A stretch of DNA of 64,000 nucleotides, taken from contig OX422221.1 of the NCBI GenBank assembly GCA_949130495.1, positions 476,055,159-476,119,158 on the forward strand, written 5' to 3'. The position numbers were made by a program, and so were the translations under genes. Below the pieces are notes generated by a model. That model was not told where the DNA came from and ran no database searches. It was given only the letters and a program-made list of their open reading frames with translations. Source of the DNA: Sambucus nigra (taxonomy: Eukaryota; Streptophyta; Magnoliopsida; Dipsacales; Adoxaceae). Below, piece after piece: positions 47,397 to 58,639 of this stretch (positions are counted from its first letter, which is position 1; every line of letters starts with the position of its first letter).

Positions 47397-47806
47397 GGTG
47401 AATAAAGAAAATAAAGAAGAAGGAAGAAAATCTTACAGAGGAAATAGAGATCAGTTGTCAATGAACGATGGAAATAGAGAAGGTACAAGATAGATAGAAG
47501 ATGAAGAGTTTAGAGGTACAGATTTAAAAAGTGAAAAATGATAGGATTTCTATCACACTTAAATACTTTACCTCGGGAATAGAGAAAAATAATGATTACA
47601 AGGAAAGACATTTGCGTTTTCGACGACTAAAAGAAGAAATGGGCACAAATATCGAAGTGATCGTGAAAATTCAAAATATTTATGAAGTCTGATATTGTGC
47701 GCTAAAAAAGGAATTATAAAATTTTCCTAAAATCCATGAAGATCCGTAATCCAAGAAGTTTTCAAGCAAAATGTTCCACACTCTCCTTTAACCTCAACTG
47801 TGAAAC

Positions 47807-48375
47807 ATTGGGGGCTTCTGTTGATACCAAATTTAATCTGCTGACGTGGACCATTCATTTGAAGACAGTTGTCAACCTACGTGGAAATTACAAATACTTC
47901 CAACGGACAACATACTGTCACCGAGCTACTCAAGCGCCCCGAGAAACTCAATCATACCGAGTAGCTTAGGAGCCTCGAGGAACTCAAGGCTCTGAGCAAC
48001 TTAAGCGTACCAAGCAACTCAGGCGATCCGAGCTACTTAGCATGCAGAGCATCCAAATCTAGAGAATTAAAAGACAGTTGCGCATTAAATGCACATTATT
48101 ATCGTACAAATGTATATGCCTACTAGAAAATAGCGCATTATCTTTTCATATGTACGACCTCAAGGCTATAAATACATTGTAACCTCCTCATAAGAAGGGG
48201 ATGGGGGATCACTGGGTAAACCTATCATCGAGATTCCAAATAAACAGTCAGCAATACAAAAACAGTGGATGTAGGCCATCTTCATCAGGCTGAACCACTT
48301 TAAAAATTCTTTGTCTTATTAATTTATTTATCTATGATTGATTAATTAGAGATAATCTAGTTTTTTACATCAACA
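47807..48375 (+). repeat. PPT and 3' LTR of element D
   Basis: The polypurine tract (ATTGGGGGCTTC, 47807-47818) is followed by the LTR 47819-48375, 557 bp, with the same TATA box (48167-48174). Integrase of C resumes right after it. Confidence 0.93.
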
Positions 48376-49030
48376 TTTACCATCCGCAGATAGATGGGCA
48401 TACTGAGCGGGTTAATCATATATTGGAGGACATTCTCAGGATATGTGTACTTGATTTTGGGGGAGGTTGGGAGCACTACCTTCCACAAGTGGAGTTCGCT
48501 TACAATAACTCTTACAAGTTCACCATCAACTTGGCACCATTTGAGGCACTCTATGGACGACCTTGTCATTCATCCACTTATTGGTTAGAGGTGGGTGAGA
48601 ACAAGATGTTAGAACCAGAGATGATACAAGATAGTACTGCCAAGATTGAGTTTATTCGAGGATGCATAGGGATAGTTCGAGATAGGTAGAAGAGTTATGT
48701 TGATGCCGAATAAGACACATAGAGCTGGAGGTAGGGGACCAGGTATTGGTACCAGTGTCTCCTATGAAGGGAGTCATGAGGTTTGAGAAGAAGAGGAAGA
48801 TAGTGCCGAGGTATGTAGGATCTTTCCCAATCATTGAGAGGGTAGGACAATTTCTTATAGGCTGGGGTTGCTGGTTCATCTATAGAGGATTCTCGACGTA
48901 TTCCATGTATCGTCGTTGAAGAGATATCAAAGGCGTGAGATGGATTTTTGGCACATTCCTCTGGAGTAGATGGACTTAAAGCAAGACATCTCATACGAGG
49001 AGAGACCGATTATTATTCTTGATAGTAGTG
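48376..49030 (+). pseudogene. integrase C-terminal half of element C
   Basis: Continues the core exactly where it was cut: YHPQIDGHTERVNHILEDIL with the catalytic Glu (TERVN), then HYLPQVEFAYNNSYKFTINL and FEALYGRPCHSSTYWLEVGE. After frameshifts near 48690 the GPY/F-like and C-terminal parts are readable (HVSSLKRYQRREMDFW, DISYEERPIIILDS). Homology ends at about 49030, before any chromodomain or 3' LTR. Confidence 0.88.
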
Positions 49031-50228
49031 AGTGTAAGCTCATACTTTATGTCACAAATATTAAATACCTGATGCACTAGTTGTCCCCGCGTCATAAACA
49101 TTAAATGCCAAGACATGCCTTTTGCCTATCCATTATGTGTCAAGGGGCTGTTGTCTCAGAGGTGGCTCACCAACTGTCTGACAGCCACAAATACCATGGT
49201 GGTTTACTCAAGTGCAGGTCTGACATTGCCTAGCTGGTTAGTGACATTAGATAAAGTGGATGTGACATTAAGTAAAGGGTTATTTGGCTCACAACTCAAT
49301 GCCCGATGGAACTCCAAGCTGCTTCGCCCGATATTCCACGGTAAGGGTCCTTCGGTGTTTTACCAGGTGTACCTAAGATGGTCAGGACAAGCCCCAATGG
49401 TGCCTCACTTATCAATCCTCCAAACCAAGTCCCTATAAAGTTCCCACGGCGAGGTCATTCGATAGAGAATGAAAGCTCTCCCAGGCCCTGCCAAGCCTGG
49501 TCTCTCGTGAGTACCGTTTGACCTCACACTAAAATTCATTATTATTCTCGTTACATCATTACAACCATTATAGCTTATAGTCAATATAAACAAAGATACA
49601 ATATGACTAACACAACAAGCTAAAGTATGAGTTGCCACGCTGAGCTGCCTCGGTTTCTTAATCCCAAACACTATTGCTAATGGGGGAATTATCCCTAATC
49701 TCAGGGTTACCTTCAAGACCCCTCTACATTTGCCCCTTCGTGGAGAGATTTGTTGTTGGAACAAGAAATGTCTGCACGAAAAATTCTCAATCCAATAAAC
49801 CTTCTCTGTGAGTAAAAAAATTTGGCATCCTTTCCTTCGTTAGAACCACTGTGTTAGAATCTCCAGGAAAAAGTAAAATTCTCCCAGATGTAACCGGGTC
49901 ACCATTTAAACAACGTTTGGACTTGTGGCGAGGGGACATCGTTGCTTTTTTTAACCGTTGGGACATCTTCTCCATTGGGAGTTATTGGATATATCTGACA
50001 GAAATTCTGGTGCCAAAACTCAAACTTGTTGAAGAAGGAAACCCTTTCTATTACCTAGGCGTCGCTTCGTAAATGATGTGGCACTGTCTTTTCAACTGTC
50101 AATATGCCTCCCGAAGTGCCACGTGTTCATTTGAAATGATTATTGGTGGCCTTGTACGTGTGGTTATGCTCCCCCCTCCTTGTTTCTATCCTTTATTACC
50201 CAGCTGTGCCATTCATCGCCATTCTACT
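49031..50228. other. non-coding segment, boundary of next element
   Basis: No recognisable gene. Composition changes abruptly from C. The segment lies upstream of the PMD gene and could hold the 3' LTR (minus orientation) and spacer of the Tat element inferred at 49031-53640, but I cannot find a second LTR copy to prove it. Confidence 0.4.
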
Positions 50229-53003
50229 ATGGCTTCTTTAAGTGCTTATAAGGTTCCCAACACCACTGCATAGCCAGGCTTCCCCTCTGCCACTTCGGGC
50301 GCCGCTGATGTCCCTATCGACGCTGCCCTGAATGCTGCTCATCAAGAGCAACTACGCTTATATCGCCGGGCTCCCATCTTTGGCGAAGATGATAAATTAT
50401 ACTGATGCATGCAAGACTTCCCATTTCTCATCCAACTTTGACCCTTGACTATTGGGTGATGAGGATATGGATTCATCAAAGTGGGGCTATCTTCTCCCAG
50501 AGGGGACTCTGTGCTTTCGTTTGGACCGTGGTGACTTCCTTTATTCTCAGATTGACTTCGAAGCACCTGGGGGGTCGTCAGCCCATTTCACTGCCTGGCA
50601 TACACATATACAGAGTTCTTACGTTGCTGCTCTTGCAAAGGTTGGGCTTCATCGAGCCTACTGGTTTGGGGAGTTCACCCTTTCCAAGCATAACGCGGCA
50701 CTCCAAGTGCCAGTTTCCGGATAGAACATCATAACTCACACGTTCTTTGCTGTGTGGGGAGAGTTCACCATTATATTGGAGTACGTCTGTAAGATCCTTT
50801 GGTTTGAGCCAATGGGTGAGTTCACATATCATGATGAGGCCCTAGATGCTGAAGAGGCTGCTGATCGAGATGAGCTGGATCGAATCTGCCATAGTTGCAC
50901 TGGTTCCTCGAACAAAGCCACATTTACTCCCCTCATCAGCTATTTTTTTGAAGCTCTGACCTCGAAGGATGTCAATGATGCAACAGGCCGAGGTAGAGGT
51001 ACATCCCTGGAACTACCATCCTACATACTTGTGTTGCTTTCACGCTTATTCTTGACTGGGAAATCCAACGATCAGCCCAGGAGGGACCTTACAAATATTT
51101 CCACTCGTTTGGCCAGGGGTTTCAACCTTCGTCTGTCCGCCATTGCCTTGGGGTCCCTCTATACCTGGTTGGATCGAACCCACATCGACATGGTACGATC
51201 ACTGGGTCGTTATAACTTGGCCAATTTTTCCAACACCATCATTTTAACGGGCTTCCTTTACACCCATTTTCTGCATTGCCGCCAAGTCTATTTGTCTGCC
51301 CGTGAGCCAAGGTATCAAGCCCCCATGCCTCCTATGTTTCCATAAAAAACAAAGTCAAAAGGAGATAATGACATTTTTTGATCGTTTGGACTCCTTTGTG
51401 ATGAGGCCATACAATGAGTCTACATTTTCCCATAGTTTGGATTTCTTTCCTTTTGCAGCCTCAATGGTCAAGTTCATCCCAGCTATAAAAGATCCCTCGC
51501 AGGCCGTAGTGCTTGTATTAACTCCTGGGTTTTTTCCTTCCTATACTGAATGGAGATACACCTCATAACCCTACAACCCTGACATATATAGCAGATAGTT
51601 CGGGTTTGATTAGGGGGCCCCTCGACCTGTGTTTCAACACAACCACTCAAGGGACACTTTTGCTGAAGCTTGAACCTTCTATACTGCAATAACGGTGCTT
51701 GGTGTGACTTTTACCATCGATGGGAGAGTCACCCTTCCTAGTGCCACCAGGAAGGGGGACGTATCCACCTCTTATGCCACCGAGTTCCATTTGCGGCAGT
51801 TGAGAATGATTCAATAGTATATTCAGTCTCCCCCCTAATATCCCCCAATCTTTTCTTTCTCTGCTTTCGAACTGGGTCTTAAGGGGAAATCCGTGCTTGG
51901 AGTTGAGTTTCCCTTAAGTAAAACCATTAAAGAATCTCCCCATGAGCCACCCCCTCATTTCCCAATGATCCCTACTGCCACCACGAAGCCCAAGGCTGTT
52001 TTAACTCCCAAACAAACTACCCCTTCGACCGAAACTGCAACAGGAGAAGTGCCTTCTCACCTACCTTCTAAAAAGACCAATAAGTCCAAAGGTGGGGGTT
52101 CCTCGAAATCTAAGTCCCAAGCTCAAGCACAAACTCCTTTGGAGGCATTCCCTATTACCTCCATTCCCCCTTCCATGCCTACAGAAAAGTCCAAGGAGTT
52201 GAGAAGGCAAGCCCTGGCAGAGGTAGAATGAATAAATGTTGAGTTTTAATGACGCGCTGTCATCGTTCCCCCTTAGGCTGCCTTCCCCACGATTGTGGTT
52301 GATCCAACCGAGCCAACGGCTAAGAGGAGAAAAAGGTCAAGGGTACCTCAAAGTTCTGATGCAACGGGCGCAAGGAAGAAAACTCTGGGCACTAAGTCCC
52401 AGAAGAAACGGACAACCGAGATACCTCCATCCCCATCTCCCTTTGTTGATCCCTCCTCTCCACCTTCACCAGTGGTTATACCTTCTCGTTCTCCCTCCGG
52501 ATCTCAGTTATGTGTGCATGTTTTATTCTTATTCCTTTTTTTCGTAAGGCAAGCTGCCTTTGCATATTTCTTTGATAACTTTGGTGCAGGGAGTTGAAGA
52601 AAGGCCCACTCCCCCTAGTTCCCCCATGAGCCATTTCGTGGGGGGCATTTTGGTGTCTCTCAAGTCGATACTACTCCTCCTCGTTCCCCCATGATAGGTC
52701 TCACCTACTCTTGCCGTTCATCCTCCCAACGGGCCAAAGATGCTGCTGCGGGGGCTGCTACCATTGAATCTATTCAAATATCCTCCCAATCGAAGATAAC
52801 CCCTCCAGCCCCTTCTGAATTACCGTCCCAGTAAGAGGTCCCTCTGCCCATCATTGTGGTTGAGGAGAATGCCCCTGAGGTAAAAAATAAAAATTTCTTG
52901 TCAAGTCTCACATCTTTTCCCTGGCCCATTGCTTTGTTTGTCATTCTGATATGTTGGGATGTTTTAGGTGGAAGTGGCATCTCTGATAGTTAACATTCTC
53001 CGT
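50229..53003 (+). pseudogene. plant mobile domain (PMD, aminotransferase-like) gene
   Basis: It begins at ATG 50229 (MASLSAYKVPNTTA then TAG), with a frameshift near 50440 and a TAG at 50722. The PMD follows: MDSSKWGYLLPEGTLCFRLD, AALAKVGLHRAYWFGEFTLS, FFAVWGEFTIILEYVCKILW, RDLTNISTRLARGFNLRLSA, IALGSLYTWLDRTHIDMVRS. After 51345 it continues frameshifted (TFSHSLDFFPFAASMVKF, FGFD-stop-GAP for the family's FGFDQG). The tail is Pro/Ser/Lys-rich (51893-52220 and 52277-52510), with an RRKRSR basic cluster like a nuclear localisation signal. Introns: 52880-52967 (GAG|GTAAAA ... GTTTTAG|GTGG) is good; 52223-52276 is short for a plant intron. PMD proteins occur as host silencing factors and inside transposons; the adjacent opposite-strand Tat RT favours the latter. 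Confidence 0.75.
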
Positions 53004-53005
53004 AA

Positions 53006-53640
53006 GGTGGTCATATCATCTACTTAGACCTTGACTTCTTTATGAATAAGGTCATGCAGGACGGTTAAGTCTGAATGGCATGACAGTGTAGTAGAGGGTT
53101 CCCCATAGGGTGATGAAGGCGGTTTTCTCCTGATGGTTAGGGTACATCTTAATATGGTTATATCTGGTGAATCCATCAACAAATGACTTGAGAACGTGGC
53201 TAGCCATGCTATCCACAATCATATCAATATTTGGCAATGGGTAATCATCTTTTCGGTATGCTTTATTCAAATCCCGATAATTGATGCACATGCGGACTTT
53301 CCCTCCTGATTTCGGCATGGGGACAATATTGGCGAGCCATGTTTGGACTACGCAAAAGAAACCCACGTTCAATTGCTTGACCACTTTCTCTTTGACATTG
53401 AGAGATCATTCGGTGCGGAGCTTCCTTAGCTTCTGTTTGATCGGCTTGCATTATGGAAATGTTGCAATCTTATGCTGAGCTAATTCTGGGTCAATACTGG
53501 GCATGTCATCATAGGACTATCCATGAATTCTTTTAGTGGCTCTTTGAATTGCGCATGCTCATGCTCATTAAGGGTGGACCCTATCCTAATCTCGCACTGA
53601 TGGTTACTAGAACCGAGATTAATAAAAGTAATCTCATCAT
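53006..53640 (-). pseudogene. Tat/Ogre-type gypsy RT fragment
   Basis: Read from 53640 downward: linker (DDMPSIDPELAQHKIATFH-like), VKQLNVGFFCVVQTWLANIV, PMPKSGGKVRMCINYRDLNK, AYRKDDYPLPNIDMIVDSMA, LKSFVDGFTRYNHIKMYPNH, QEKTAFITLWGTLYYTVMPF. It then decays, with a final VDDM in a shifted frame near 53010. KDD(Y/F)PLPxID and EKTAFIT are Tat/Ogre wording. It is cut right after the VDD box, where the opposite-strand PMD gene ends, so RNase H and integrase are deleted. Confidence 0.85.
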
Positions 53641-55035
53641 CATTAATTTGAATGCAGTGATGTTATTTATTGTTCTCCTTATTAAGATCAGTTAATAATT
53701 GTTTATTTGTAATAGTATAATATTTTAAAAGTTTGATTAGAATCAAAATAATTAATGTAAGGAACATCAAGATACTCAAAATCTTCGTTTATTTCATTTT
53801 TGATAAAAACACAATGAGAACCTCTTCAAAAAGGCCTCAATTACATTAATATTAGAAAAAGAACAACAAAATCAAGTGAAGAGATTTGGATAGGGTAGAT
53901 CGTAGGGGTAGGTTGAATCAGAGTGGGTTGGATAGGCACGACATTCCAGTTGAGGAGAGTCATGTCAGCAGCTCTGATTTGAGTATATGGGTTCGACGAC
54001 ACGACATCTGAGTGGATTATGTAGAAACTCAACCCAGTGTCTGTAGGTTAAATGAGCCTTTAAATTCACTTTCCTTAGAATCCTTGATAACTGTCATGAC
54101 TTTCTCAATGATAGGTTGAACTTCATGTTGCCAGTCTTTGGCCCAAGAGTTGGTATCTTGAAAGAATATTTCTTGCCCCGGTTTCATCTTCTTGTTGACA
54201 TGGTCATACCATGGTTCAGGGAAGCCACAGAAAGAGAAGTCTTCACCTTGTAATAATTTATTTGGACCTACTGGTCTAAACACATCATATTGTCTACTCT
54301 TGGTAACATCTTGGTATCTTCCCCCCCTGTGCGGTTCCTTATGCTAACGAGGTCTTTCCTACTCAGTTTGACACTACACGACCTTTAGTCATTGTGCCTG
54401 CTTTGAATGCGATCTTTATAATCTTAGTAAATCTATCCATTAAATAGATATAATTCTCCTACTGATGTAGGAATGTAACTTTAACCACCTGAGTGCACAT
54501 GGTGGAGAATGGGTTGCATAATAACACCTTATAGACACTAAACATAAGGTTTATGTAACCTCAAAAATTATTTCTCTCACTTTAACTTATAATGTGAACA
54601 TACTTCTTCACTTTCATATGAATCTGCCCCAGTGCAGAGAGAAAGATAGCTCCTCATACTGGCTACCACGTGGTTGCATAGACGAGATCTTTAAGAACTT
54701 ACTTCCCATGCCATTACGAATGGTGAGAAAAAGTACTTCCCTCGAACCATACACTAAGAACTTACTAAAGGTCTCACGCCTTAAAGTTTTGAACTCCCGA
54801 TCGAAATTGACCTCAGGTGTGGGATATATTTCAAGAGAATTACAAATAAGTAACCCTCCTGATACACTTTGGTTGAATAGAATTGTTCGTCTGAAACCAT
54901 GGTGCAAACCCCTCTAAGTGGCCGTTGTTGCAGAGAATATAAGTCTTATACGGTAAAGCTCTAAAATAGTCAAAGAACGCAACGTGGAAAATCGACAAGC
55001 TCACACAAGACCCTAGGGTCACTATAACTTGGAAT
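53641..55035 (-). other. internal region of element G or deleted Tat element
   Basis: AT-rich. Two short minus-strand frames, 54283-54029 (GEDFSFCGFPEPWYDHVNKK) and 54907-54614, are not recognisable and are not supported as genes. No gag motif is seen. A PBS at 55036-55047 marks the right end. Confidence 0.4.
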
Positions 55036-55047
55036 GATCTGATACCA
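55036..55047 (-). other. primer-binding site of element G
   Basis: On the minus strand TGGTATCAGATC, one base different from the initiator-Met form TGGTATCAGAGC. The LTR lies on the higher-coordinate side. Confidence 0.75.
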
Positions 55048-55638
55048 TCTATGAAACCACGTAAAATTCATAAATAAACTGATTAGGTCTAATGCAAAAA
55101 TCACGGGAATCAAAAACATTTGGATACATTCTTTCCATAACAAAATAGTCAAAACTGAATAAGTAATATAATGAGAAACTGCAATACTCAATAAAACAAA
55201 AACAAATTTGATACCAATCACAACCAATATAATAATCCAACTCCGGTATACAAATGCCATATGTACAAAAGCTGACTTGGGATAAATTGTACAAACAAAA
55301 AAGCCTGCTAAAAATATATAATAATCCACTAATTGAATGAGCGACCCTGCTCAACTACTAGATCCTATGAATCAAGGATATAATGTCACTAGAGGTGCGC
55401 ATCCAATAATCAACCCGGACTAAGTAAGGAACAACGAGCTAAGACATGTAAAAACACAAATTTAACAACAATGTAAAATTCAAGTTTATAAAGAATAAAA
55501 TTATAACTGAATTTGGGCTACAATAACACATATTCCTTTCATAGTATAGTGGATTTTGAAATTATTAGTTACCTAACCCAATAACCTAACATAACAGGTA
55601 GTTCTTATACCAAATCCATATGTAGCCTATGTGATTAA

Positions 55639-56987
55639 TGTTGGAGCGGCAGTTCGAGGGTCTATTGAATACGCATATAGATTGAACTATAAAAAAAATA
55701 CACATACGCGAAATCTTACAAGGAAGAATTGAGATTTACCTTTCGGTAACTGTCTGATTTGATCTCATATTAGCACAAACTGTATGTGATGACAATTGAT
55801 CAAGAAAGTAGTCCCTATGTACCTCACGATCTTCTACTATATTCCTGATATGAACAATCATGAACTGAGTGTGGGTTTTATCTCCGTGACCACCTACTCT
55901 TCTCACTTTTCCTCTGCTATCTCTCTTTCTCACAAATTCAAATTTGTTTCTTTTAAGTATCACATAGTGATGGATAGCTTAGGAAAAATGAGCTTTAAGT
56001 GCATATATATATTCTATAGTAGGTACCATAAGGAGAGAGAAGGATGTGTGTCCTAATAGGACAGAAAAAACCTAATCCTTCTCGGATCTTAATCTCAGTC
56101 CCTTAATTATAATTAATACCAATAAATAATTATAATTGCAACTCCACTCCTTAACTCAAAATTATATTTCAAGTTCCTCATTATTAATAACTTTATTCTC
56201 TCCACGTTAAGGCTACAGATTCCTGTTAATAAAATAAATTACTTATAATGTATTTGATTAACCTCTTTAAGTACTTGAGCGATTTAACTTAACATATTTG
56301 TAGTATCGGATTAACATAATCTACCTGCAGGGTTTGACACATACAAAACCTATAAACATCTCAATGGTGTATCACCAGTCCCTATACCGATACGTGGATT
56401 CTATCCATAAAAGACTTTCACCATACATTAATCACCATTACCCAACCTATTAAGCTTATTGTTCCAATATTGAATCTCACCTGATAGGTCAAAGCAATAA
56501 ATAACTAGTGCTCGTGTCCATCAATCATATCCGGATTAAGATCCATACATAAACATAATAATCATGAGGTTTACATTATCGTATAAAATCAGTATAAAGA
56601 CAATGACCTCAAGGTGGTCCCATTCAATACACATAAAGTTTACTATAATAATAAGTTGAAATTATACAGTTTCCCGTAATCAAGATAGACCTATTAAAAT
56701 ATTGTGCTACAACCCAACTGATTGTGTGTCCAGTTCCATATAAGATTGGGAACAATAAAACTTATATTCTACAAGAACTGGTGATCTGATCCTCTATGTG
56801 TAAGTTGTACTCTACACACTAGAACACCTCCTGAGCAGAATAAAAAACATTGAAAATATATAAAATAATGCAAACATTATGTCCATACATGATTCTCATT
56901 AAAACAGGAAAAGATGATTTTATTTTAATAATAAATCCATAACTAAAACTGTTACTTAACGCATGGTTTTAGTAAACTTCTATAACA
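55639..56987 (-). repeat. 3' LTR of element F
   Basis: 1349 bp, aligned throughout with 62442-63734. Adjacent PPT AAGTGGGAGATT on the minus strand (about 56988-56999). Confidence 0.92.
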
Positions 56988-57001
56988 ATCTCCCACTTAT
57001 A

Positions 57002-57630
57002 CTCAAAGTCATGCTGCAATGCATCTCACTCCTATCCCCTCTACATAACTACCAAAAGTATTAGTTGGTAATATCTTCGTGAAAGGATCTGCTATGTTGT
57101 TTTCTGATGCAATCTTCATAGCCGTGACATCACCTCGCTGCATAATTTCTCGAATAAGACGATACTTACACTTGATGTGTTTCCCTCTCTTATGGTTTCA
57201 GGGTTCCTTTGACTTAGCAACTGCACCACTATTATCACAATAACGTGTAATAGTCAATTGAGCTAAAGGTACCACTCCTAGATCCATTACGAAGTTTCTA
57301 ATCCATACTGCTTCCTCGGCTACTTCAGAGGTCGCCATATATCAATCTTCCATGGTGGAATCAACAATACAACATTAATTTATACTCCTCCAACTAATGG
57401 CTCCACCTCCTAGGGTTAACACATATCCAAAGGTAGACTTTCTGAAATACCTGTCAGACTGAAAATCTGAGTTGGTGTACCCAATAGGTACTAGACTCTA
57501 TGCCTGGTAAACTAGCATATAATATCGTGTTCTTTTCATGTACTTGAGTATATGCTTTACCACAGTCTAGTGTTCTTGCCAAGGATCTACTAAACATGCC
57601 AATAATAAAGAAGATATCAGGTCTAGTTCA
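57002..57630 (-). pseudogene. RNase H region of element F
   Basis: Heavily frameshifted copia RNase H. TRPDIFFIIGMFSRSLART (the family's TRPDIxxAVGxVSRY) near 57560-57620 is clear. Beyond it only fragments corresponding to the SxxKQxxxxxSTMEAEY block and the terminal H-x-ERKYH and EHNIADPFTK blocks are visible, in mixed frames. Confidence 0.7.
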
Positions 57631-58440
57631 TAACATAACACACATAAGGCTCCCAACTACCAAAGCCTTAGGGATGCCTTTCATCTTCTCTATCTCATCA
57701 GGTGTCTTAGGACACTGATCCTTAGAGAGAGATATTGCATGTCTGAAAGGGAGGAACTGTTTCTTGGAATCTTTCATGATAAATATGGAAATAATGGTAT
57801 TGATATAAGTTTCTTGTGATAAACCCAACATCCCATTCTTGTGATCATGAATAAGATTGATCCCAAGGATGTGACTAGTTTCTCCTAAGTCTTTTATATC
57901 GAATTGGATGGACAACCACACTCTAATTGAAGACAACAATCCAGCATTATTTCCAATGAGAAAAATGTCATCCATATATAATACTAAAAACACCCCTACA
58001 TTTCCATTGAATTTCTTGTACACACAAGACTCATCTGGACATTGATCACAACCAAGAGATTTGATTGTCTGATAAAAAAAATGTTCTAAGTTCTAGATGC
58101 TTGCTTAAGTCCATAAATGGACTTCTTAAGCTTACATAATTTATTCTCTTGGCTTTGGTAAATAAAATTGCCTGGCTACACCATATAGATACAGTCATCA
58201 AGATTCCCATTAAGAATTGCAGTCTTAACGTCCATTTTCTAAATTTCATAATCAAAATGAGATGCAATGGATAAAAGAATTCGGATGGACTTCATCATAG
58301 CTTCCAGATAAAAGGTTTTCTCATAATTGATGCCCTCTTTCTGAGTAAATCCTTTTGCAAAAAGTTGTGCCTTCAAGTTCTCAACCTTCCCATCCACCTC
58401 TATTTTCCTCTGATAGACCCACTTGCATCCTATGGGTTTT
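57628..58440 (-). pseudogene. reverse transcriptase of element F
   Basis: The frame 58023-57628 carries VYKKFNGNVGVFLVLYMDDI with an intact YMDD, LIGNNAGLLSSIRVWLSIQF, DIKDLGETSHILGINLIHDH, LSQETYINTIISIF and SKDQCPKTPDEIEKMKGIP, all classic copia RT. The upstream half (58440-58040) is broken but shows the expected order. Confidence 0.9.
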
Positions 58441-58639
58441 TCCCTTCGGTTGGATCTACAAGATTTCAGACCTAATTAGAATACACAGATTCCATTTTAG
58501 AATTCATAGATTTAAGACAAAGTTCTCCATCTTGATCTTGGATAATCTCATTGTAGTTATAGGTATTGGTTTCGAGTTCATCAGGGACCTTGTCATAGGA
58601 CTCTCATAAGAATATAAATCGTTCAGGCTAACGTACAAC

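Larger units (their letters stand above)
32180..48375 (+). mobile_element. element D: Tat-lineage gypsy with antisense genes
   Basis: LTRs 32180-32733 and 47819-48375 start TGTT(T/G)ATACC and end CATCAACA. The flanks CTTAA (32175-32179) and TTTAC (48376-48380) are two mutated copies of CTTAC, deduced from the integrase codons they interrupt (…AYHPQ). A PBS-like site follows the 5' LTR and a PPT (ATTGGGGGCTTC, 47807-47818) precedes the 3' LTR. The order is gag, protease, RT, RNase H, a second RNase H, integrase, tandem repeats, then two genes on the opposite strand. A second (archaeal-type) RNase H and extra ORFs near the 3' end are known for the Tat lineage (Ogre, Retand, Grande). Without the nested hAT it is about 11.8 kb. 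By eye the LTRs differ at about 5% of positions. Confidence 0.92.
10673..49030 (+). mobile_element. element C: old Ty3/gypsy (Tekay/Del-like), split in four pieces
   Basis: Four collinear + strand pieces make one gypsy gag-pol: 10673-13045 (PBS, gag, protease, RT part 1), 14506-14647 (RT part 2 with FIDD), 30786-32179 (RT end, RNase H, integrase zinc finger and core part 1) and 48376-49030 (integrase core part 2 and C-terminal part). The gaps are three insertions, each with a matching target duplication. The order RT-RNH-INT and the initiator-Met PBS fit chromoviruses such as Tekay/Del. A chromodomain would follow the last piece, but homology stops near 49030. All pieces carry stops and frameshifts, as expected for the oldest layer of the nest. 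Confidence 0.85.

Noticed and set aside
50229..53003. PMD gene as a functional single-copy host gene
   Set aside because: It has stops and frameshifts and lies against a Tat RT fragment within repeats; a host gene is possible but less likely.
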